From the NCBI RefSeq assembly GCF_001007935.1, contig NZ_CP011451.1, positions 1,240,001 to 1,304,000 on the forward strand: a stretch of DNA of 64,000 bases, given 5' to 3'. Below, piece by piece: positions 58,532-64,000 of this stretch; position 1 is the first letter of the stretch, and every line of letters begins with the position of its first letter. The notes under the pieces are model-generated. The model did no database searches, had not been told where the DNA came from, and saw nothing but the letters and a program-made list of their open reading frames with translations. This DNA is from Nitrosomonas communis. Its GTDB lineage: Bacteria; Pseudomonadota; Gammaproteobacteria; Burkholderiales; Nitrosomonadaceae. The translations under genes and the position numbers were made by a program.

Positions 58532-60013
58532 CTAGCGTGGCTCAGCAGCTTTAGGCAAACTGAAGAGCGCACGGAAAGTAAATACTAACATGCCCAGCAC
58601 AACCAATGCAGCCGCAACTGTGCCCACCTGCGCAAAAGTTACCCACTCTGCCATATGTGTTGCCCAGCGGCGAGGAATGCTGCTTGCACCGCTGGCAAGA
58701 AACACCATAGATGTCAAGAAGGCGCCTATTAAATAGGCGTAAAAACCCACGTTATCGGCCGCTTTAGGTTGCTCGCCTTGACGTCCTTCACCCGTCAAGT
58801 GATAGATAAAGCCGAACATCATTGGCAGTAATCCGAGTAACAAGTAGAAATGGAAATGCCCCGGTACCCACATGGTGTTATGAAATACCCTGTTAACGGT
58901 AACCATAGCATCCAGAATAGCTGGAATTACACCGGCTGCCCAGCCAAACATCGATAAGAACAACAATTTTGTAGTAGTGCTCCATTGAATGCCAGAGCGA
59001 TAAACAATCATCAATGCACCGTAACCGGTAACGACCAGAACCGGTATACCGCTACCAAAAGAAAGCACTTGCCCCACTATCAATGCCCATTGCGGCATGG
59101 GGAAATCCATCATCAAATGATGTGGATAAACCGCCATCACCATGAACACAATAGCGAACCAGGCTGCATAAAACACTTTACTGGTTTTCCATGGACGCCC
59201 AGTATAACGAGGAAGCAATTCGTATACCGCGGTAACAGAAGCGTAAATAGTAGCGTTAATGAAGACATGACCAAAGAAATAAATCAAATTTTTCATCAGC
59301 AATGCATCAGGCTGAAATTCTGGGTTATATAGATTGATCAGGCCCATGACCAATACCACCGCTCCAACTGCAATCCCCAAGAAGTTGACAATGAGAACCA
59401 TGGTACCAGCTACGACAGTTGGTGGATGGGTAGTATCGACTGGCACTCTCCCAAAAAGTTGTGGGAGTCCGAGTGCTTTTGACAGGCTGCCAAAACTAGC
59501 CAGAATACCTCTGCCCATATCCAGGTAAAGAATCAAGAAGCCAGTTCCGATAATGAGCAATGCCAATTGAAAAACAGCTGCAGCACCAGTTGACCAGACC
59601 CCCATAGATTTTCCTGGCAAGGGATAGAGAAAGGTCCATGCACCGCCATAACCCCCTAGAAAAATAGAGCCCAAGAGCATGACCACGCCCGCCACAAAAA
59701 CGAAGAAATTGATCCAGAAGATGGTGTTGCTTAAGCGCACATATTGCCGCAGAAAATACCATAACACACCTGTGGAGCCAATTCCCGCAGCACCTACGAC
59801 TCCTACTCCATGGACTGTCATGATTTGATAAAACAAATCAGCGCCAATTTCCAGCCAAGTACCTTGTACTGCCCGCATGGTTAGCCCCGCTAACATCATC
59901 AACAGTAAGACTGCCAGACCCAAGATAAGATGCGCCTTGACCGCAATCAGAGCCTTTCTATTTTCTGATTCACTATATTCAATCTTTCTATTCGCTACTG
60001 CTGTACTACTCAT
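58532..60013 (-). CDS. norS: Heme-copper oxidase superfamily catalytic subunit, sNOR-like (NorS)
   Basis: Subunit I of a heme-copper enzyme; in Nitrosomonas the same arrangement encodes sNOR, which reduces nitric oxide to nitrous oxide. With the open frame counted from 60025, putative ligands are His72 (TVHGVG), His253 (FFGHVFINATIY), His302-His303 (YPHHLMMD) and His390/His392 (GHFHFYL): a low-spin heme pair, a high-spin heme ligand and a CuB site. After the first CuB histidine, oxidases have Tyr four residues on (HPEVY); here that position is Asn257. About twelve spans. The frame opens at a GTG at 60025, but ATG at 60013 (MSSTAVANRK) has GGAGGG six bases upstream. An oxidase function cannot be excluded by sequence alone. 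Confidence 0.85.
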   Translation of the reverse strand: MSSTAVANRKIEYSESENRKALIAVKAHLILGLAVLLLMMLAGLTMRAVQGTWLEIGADLFYQIMTVHGVGVVGAAGIGSTGVLWYFLRQYVRLSNTIFWINFFVFVAGVVMLLGSIFLGGYGGAWTFLYPLPGKSMGVWSTGAAAVFQLALLIIGTGFLILYLDMGRGILASFGSLSKALGLPQLFGRVPVDTTHPPTVVAGTMVLIVNFLGIAVGAVVLVMGLINLYNPEFQPDALLMKNLIYFFGHVFINATIYASVTAVYELLPRYTGRPWKTSKVFYAAWFAIVFMVMAVYPHHLMMDFPMPQWALIVGQVLSFGSGIPVLVVTGYGALMIVYRSGIQWSTTTKLLFLSMFGWAAGVIPAILDAMVTVNRVFHNTMWVPGHFHFYLLLGLLPMMFGFIYHLTGEGRQGEQPKAADNVGFYAYLIGAFLTSMVFLASGASSIPRRWATHMAEWVTFAQVGTVAAALVVLGMLVFTFRALFSLPKAAEPR

Positions 60014-60057
60014 AGTGCCCTCCACTCTTTAATTATCCTTGTTTACTGATGAACTGC

Positions 60058-60582
60058 TTATTTTACTGTTAGCTCGGTGATCATGGCATGATGAGCTACA
60101 CCACAATACTCAAGACAGAGAATTTTATATTTCCCTGGTTTGTCAAAGGTATGAATCAGTTTGTTAGTGTAGCCCGGCATTGCCTGAGTCTGTCCTAGTA
60201 ATTCCAGATTTTCATCATAAATACCGAAACCATGATTCACGTCTCCCGAGGTAACAAGGAATGTTACCGGTTTACCTGCTTCAACGGTGTTGGGTGTCAT
60301 TGTCCAATACCACTGATAGGAATCGACTTTAACGACTTGATACTCATTCTCTTGATAGCCTTTCTTCTGATCGGGAATCGGGAACGGACTAAGAGAAAGA
60401 TATGTAATGATAACCCCAAGTGTCAGTAGGAAAAAAAACCACTTGCCGCGGATCCCGTACCATTTTTTTGTAACTGTTGAATAATCTGCTTCAACCTTCT
60501 TTGAATTAACAAGGACGAAACAGAAAACTGCTGCTATTAAAGCCATGACCACAAGTGTAATGGCGTAGACTGTTGAGACCAT
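60058..60582 (-). CDS. norY: CuA subunit II, sNOR-like (NorY)
   Basis: Electron-input subunit facing the periplasm. 174 residues with two N-terminal spans (about 5-25 and 48-64) and a cupredoxin domain carrying a complete CuA site: His117 (DVNHGFG), Cys156, Cys160, His164 and Met167 (CLEYCGVAHHAM). It is much shorter than mitochondrial-type subunit II and has no fused cytochrome c domain, so a soluble cytochrome c would be the donor. GGAGGGAGA precedes the ATG. First gene of the cluster, 44 bp before norS. Confidence 0.87.
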   Translation of the reverse strand: MVSTVYAITLVVMALIAAVFCFVLVNSKKVEADYSTVTKKWYGIRGKWFFFLLTLGVIITYLSLSPFPIPDQKKGYQENEYQVVKVDSYQWYWTMTPNTVEAGKPVTFLVTSGDVNHGFGIYDENLELLGQTQAMPGYTNKLIHTFDKPGKYKILCLEYCGVAHHAMITELTVK

Positions 60583-60771
60583 TTTAAATTTCTCCCTCCA
60601 TTTTTATTGATATACAGAATCGCGAATCTACATTTGATATAAAGTGATGTCAACTTATTCTTTTCATTAAAAAAATCCCTTTTTGTTTTGTGGTTTATTT
60701 CAGTGTGTCAGGGATAGCTTTCCTTTCGTCGCAGTTGGAACCTAAATAATTGAAGAACCAAGCGAGAGGAG

Positions 60772-61078
60772 ATGAAACCAAAAAGTTATTCGCCAAAATT
60801 CAAGAGAGCAGTCATTTAGAAGATGATGTGACTCAATGCATTACTTGTTACAAAATTGCGTCAAGAAACAGGCATTATCTGATGTTACGCTGTACCATTG
60901 AAGAAAAACATACAAGTAACAGAGAAATCGCAGTGCCGGAAGATAACAGTCAAGCAGAGAATTGGTCAGCAGAAGATAATCTGGCTGTTATTATTGAAAC
61001 AGCTGGGTTGAATAGCGCATAACTGAGCGAGTATTACCTTAGTAAAGGTTTCTACCCAGAACAGATTAATTCCGTATT
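60772..61078 (+). pseudogene. IS3-type OrfA remnant
   Basis: GAGAGGAG precedes an ATG reading MKPKSYSPKFKRAVI, the start of an IS3-type orfA. After frameshifts another frame reads AENWSAEDNLAVIIETAGLN, then past a stop LSEYYLSKGFYPEQIN, the usual OrfA order. At least two frameshifts or stops, so it is dead. An open frame from 60750 to 61022 covers part of this and is not a separate gene. Confidence 0.65.
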
Positions 61079-61183
61079 TCCTATTAGAAAAATTTCCTAA
61101 TGGAAGCCATTAGAATAAGCTGTTAAAAACAAGGATAATTTGTTAAGCTAGGGTGGTTTGATTCATGTACGTTTTTCTTCTGG

Positions 61184-62525
61184 ATGATTCTCGTGGATTT
61201 TGATCTTCGCTTTACTAATAAAGAAATAACGGCCTGGAGTGGTATAGGATTGATAAATAAGATGCTGGGCCGAATTAGATTCAGTACCGCAATGGAAAGC
61301 TGTGGTTTGCCGCAGCCAGGCAGTAATCGTAGTTATGCACTGATTCAGCTACTTTTGCAGATCATGTTATCAAGTATGGTGTGGAGCAAACCGTTTTGAA
61401 CAGACAGAAGTCACTCGGCATGATGCGGCATGAAAAAATCTGTTCGGTTTCACGCGTATGGCCGATTTCAAAGCAATCATGCGTTTGTCTAGGAAGTTTT
61501 CACCAAGCTCTACCATCATCCAGGTATTTGGTCAGTTGTACCGCTTTTTTTTTGCAACTTCTACGTTGATGGTTTAATACTGGATCTGGATTCAACAGTG
61601 ATGATACGCTACCATCAGCAGGAAGGTGCGGCGCGCGGCTATAATCCACGTAAGCGCAGGCGCTATTTACACCATTCACGAACGGCCATGATTAGCAGAC
61701 ATTCGCATGGCAGGCAATTTATGGCTAAGGCCTGGCAACAGCCATAGCGCTAATAATCCATTGGCCTTTCTGAACGACAGTTTAGATAAGCTGGATGGCA
61801 ACGGGCTCGCATTGCTGCGGGCAGATAGTGGTTGCAGTGAGAGCGCGTTTCCGGATGATTTAGACCGGCATGGCATGCATTATTTGATTGCTTTGCGCCT
61901 TAATCACGGCCATTGCAGAGAGCGCTGGCAGAAGAAACAGGCTGGTGGGCACTGGATGATGGCATAGAGTTAATCACTTTTGACTACCAGGCGCCAAGCT
62001 GAATAATACCACGCGAGGCGGTCGGTATCCGGCAAAAAATCGAGGAGCGGCCTGATGCTGATGGCAAGACATCGTCTTTATTTGCCGATTATCCAGCTTT
62101 TGCTCACTACCGCTACAGTGCTCTGGTCACCGATATGGATTTACCTAAAACCAAACTTTGGCATTTGTATCGTGTGGCCGTTCTGACTGTGAGAACCGTA
62201 TCAAAGAAACTGAAATATGATTTTGGTTGAGAAAGCTTTAATCTCAAAGATTTCTGGGCCACTAAAGCTGTTTGTACTGACAGTGATGCCGGATTACAAT
62301 TCAATGAGTTTGTTTCGTCTAGCGATATTGAGGAGCGATGCTGTTTCAGGTAAGGGTTAATGTTCTGCATACCCTCAAAACGCTGCGCTATAAGCTCTTT
62401 GCCAAAGCTGACTATATGATACCCATGCGGGTCGAAAAAAGATTTTAAAAAGACTTTTAATCTGATTGTCGCCACGCAACAACGCAAACGAATTGATGGT
62501 GTATGGGATAGACCCAAAATGATTG
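61184..62525 (+). pseudogene. IS1380-family transposase, decayed
   Basis: Pieces of one transposase follow in order over three frames: DLRFTNKEITAWSGIGLINK, SCGLPQPGSNRSYALIQL, then a frame with MADFKAIMRL, the first DDE region ILDLDST, GNLWLRPGNSHSANNPLAFL, LALLRADSGCSES, then MARHRLYL and SPIWIYLKP, and RKKILKRLL at the end. At least five frameshifts or stops. Only the family call is firm; the ends are approximate. Confidence 0.8.
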
Positions 62526-62875
62526 GTCTTCCGTTAAATTAACTCAATATTTACACCTCAGCCAGTCCTAATGGAAAATCTGGAATGAAAATTATGTGAA
62601 CGTGCATCTCGCAGTCACCCACGGACATTATCCGCACGGTGCAGTGGTGGAGACACAGGATGAGGTAAGTGCATTCGCATCGTGAGGCAGACCGGCCGTT
62701 CTGTCTCCATAAATGTCACATACTCATTCTTGAGGTTTGCTTGAGTACAATAAAATTTACAGCCGCTGAAATTCATAAAGATATTTTCATAGAGAAGGGG
62801 ATACTTTGAACACAGGCTTGTCCAGCAACTAGTTCAGATTGTAGCTCGCTTCGCTCTCACAATCTAACAAAAAAT
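62526..62875. other. 350-bp gap with terminator-like hairpin
   Basis: No gene seen after the IS1380 remnant. AGATTGT (62838-62844) and ACAATCT (62862-62868) frame a GC-rich loop just downstream of the DUF721 gene stop on the minus strand; no T-run follows, so it is a weak terminator candidate. Confidence 0.4.
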
Positions 62876-63325
62876 TTAACATAATTCGTCAGGTTTGCAA
62901 TTATGGAGCAGTGACTCGACAGCAGTTCTAAGAGGCGACATGGGGATTACTAAAACTAATTCGCTCAAATTCTGAGCTGCTTTTTGGCTTAGTTGTGGCT
63001 TGTAGTTAGTTGAAAGACTAATAGCATTTTTATAACCTTGATTATTTACGATAACCTGGATTGTATTCACCTGTGAACCAAATTTCTTTAGCAATGACGG
63101 AGTAATATGTTTTAATTTGGCTGCTATAGCACTGCTGTCCACGTATATTACGAGTATTCCTTCGGAAAACTTACCAATAAGACATCGTTTAGCTAACTGA
63201 GGAGAAATAGTCTTTTGTAAAATACGTTGTATTTGAATTATTTGATTTGCTGAAACAAATAAATTCTGATGAGCTGGAGTTTTACTCAGGATATCAAGAA
63301 AATAACTTACTTTGCTTGCAGCCAT
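62876..63325 (-). CDS. DUF721 (DciA-like) protein
   Basis: 149 residues. The N-terminal part (NQIIQIQRILQKTISPQLAK, then GKFSEGILVIYVDSSAIAAK and ITPSLLKKFG) has the layout of DUF721, a small KH-like fold that in DciA loads the replicative helicase. The C-terminal tail is divergent. No ATPase motifs. Flanked by decayed IS material on one side and a SufR-like gene on the other. Confidence 0.7.
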   Translation of the reverse strand: MAASKVSYFLDILSKTPAHQNLFVSANQIIQIQRILQKTISPQLAKRCLIGKFSEGILVIYVDSSAIAAKLKHITPSLLKKFGSQVNTIQVIVNNQGYKNAISLSTNYKPQLSQKAAQNLSELVLVIPMSPLRTAVESLLHNCKPDELC

Positions 63326-63728
63326 ATATTGTTTTATAGTGCCAGTTTAATTTTTCTTCAGCTCTCTTTTTGATGAAATCGGTGCTCAATTAGAAGATCA
63401 AGGAAATAATTTATCAGGTTATCTTTAGTCAAACTAGTCAAGCAATTAATTCATTAATTCTAAGAAAGGTTTGAATAAGATAAGCGTCATCTCGTATCAT
63501 CTATAATTTCAAAACAGCAACGCGCCCCTTTCTTAACAATACATTCTTTATGCCCTTAGTATCTGCTTGCTTTTAGCAGAAAAGCTAGGAAGCTTAAATC
63601 AAGCGTGCAAATTCCTTAACATTGATTAGCCAGTTCGTGAAAAATACAGTTATTAACAATAATCTTCGCATACTGGTCAGTAATTTGACTCATATTTGCA
63701 TCATAACCAAGTTCACATATTATAGCGG
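63326..63728. other. 403-bp gap without recognisable gene
   Basis: AT-rich. A plus-strand frame (63622-63900) runs antisense over the regulator below and is a shadow. The promoter of the DUF721 gene should be near 63330-63400; no box was assigned. Confidence 0.5.
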
Positions 63729-64000
63729 TCACTTCGTGCAACCTATCATTTGGGAAAGAATATTTAGAGCTACACGATATTCAAATTCTTTTGCCATCTG
63801 CTCTCCAAGCCCAGCAAAACAGACTTTCAGCTCCTGTTCATCTAGATTTTTATCCATCCAAGATAGGAGTAGCTTAGCAAGAAATGAATATTGTCTCTGA
63901 AAAAGCTCTAAGCCACTTGACGTTAAGGTATATACTCTACTCGGTCTACCCCCTGTGCTTTCCAGCACAGTACTCTGAATAAAACTACTACCTCTCAGAC
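63729..64000 (-). CDS. SufR-like / ArsR-superfamily transcriptional regulator, 5' end outside window
   Basis: The frame is open to the window edge, so only the C-terminal 90 residues are seen. TGGRPSRVYTLTSSGLELFQ with RQYSFLAKLLLSWM is the wing and linker typical of SufR-type regulators (the GRP-x2-Y-LT-x2-G pattern), which repress iron-sulfur assembly genes. Only one late cysteine is visible (CFAGLGEQMA) plus one near the end (IGCTK), so a cluster-binding set is not evident and the specific SufR role is uncertain. Confidence 0.65.
   Translation of the reverse strand, partial: LRGSSFIQSTVLESTGGRPSRVYTLTSSGLELFQRQYSFLAKLLLSWMDKNLDEQELKVCFAGLGEQMAKEFEYRVALNILSQMIGCTK

Noticed and set aside
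58532..60013. Simple aa3-type cytochrome oxidase call
   Set aside because: No subunit III or heme-A synthesis genes nearby, subunit II is very short, and the HPEVY active-site motif is replaced; the sNOR-like reading fits better.
60750..61022. A 90-codon frame starting with TTG
   Set aside because: It overlaps an IS3 OrfA remnant whose pieces lie in this and other frames; it has no independent start signal.

Overview
The window looks like a chromosomal segment of a moderately low-GC betaproteobacterium, most probably an ammonia oxidiser of the Nitrosomonas group. This is an inference. It rests on the gene order carAB-greA / yhbY / rlmE-ftsH-folP-glmM, a pilMNOPQ operon divergent from a class A penicillin-binding protein, hopanoid genes, and above all a coxB-like / coxA-like / SCO / small-membrane-protein cluster (57208-60582) with the layout of the sNOR nitric oxide reductase cluster described in Nitrosomonas. 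No ammonia oxidation gene lies in the window.

Layout. 1-6.8 kb: end of a proline iminopeptidase gene, then a minus-strand biotin operon bioB-F-H-C-D, divergent from comF and trmL. 6.9-12.0 kb: type IV pilus operon pilMNOPQ. 12.2-20.0 kb: mrcA, hemB, engB, coaX, birA, tRNA-Glu, tRNA-Ala and gltX. 20.4-24.2 kb: an S-adenosylmethionine cycle block of metK, an S-adenosylhomocysteine (SAH) riboswitch, ahcY and metF. 24.3-33.1 kb: sbcB, cysG, glmM, folP, ftsH, rlmE and yhbY. 33.1-34.9 kb: an IS110-type element and a miniature repeat inserted between yhbY and greA. 35-40 kb: greA, carB, carA. 40.3-45.1 kb: a glycolate/glyoxylate operon of tartronate semialdehyde reductase plus glcDEF. 45.7-49.8 kb: a peptidoglycan-binding lipoprotein and hpnH-hpnB-hpnM-like genes. 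49.9-52.3 kb: decayed IS30 and ISL3 transposases. 52.4-54.7 kb: gshA-gshB. 55.2-60.6 kb: a formate/nitrite family channel and the sNOR-like cluster. 60.7-62.5 kb: decayed IS3 and IS1380 transposases. 62.9-64 kb: a DUF721/DciA-like gene and the end of a SufR-like regulator.

Most genes are conserved housekeeping functions. The unusual content is the dispersed small repeats. Family A (about 103 bp, 25-bp imperfect terminal inverted repeats) has four full copies. Two bracket bioD in opposite orientation, and one of them encodes the end of BioD. Another separates pilN from pilO. A fourth lies beside tRNA-Glu. Family B (about 178 bp, internal palindrome) has three copies, and a single-copy element C lies upstream of the glycolate operon. 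None encodes a protein, so they look like non-autonomous miniature elements (MITEs).

The genes connect in several ways. BirA is encoded about 12 kb from its biotin operon. CysG and HemB supply siroheme and heme. GltX lies beside its substrate tRNA-Glu. Glycolate salvage would suit an autotroph that makes phosphoglycolate with RuBisCO. The sNOR-like cluster and the nearby FNT channel fit nitrogen oxide handling.
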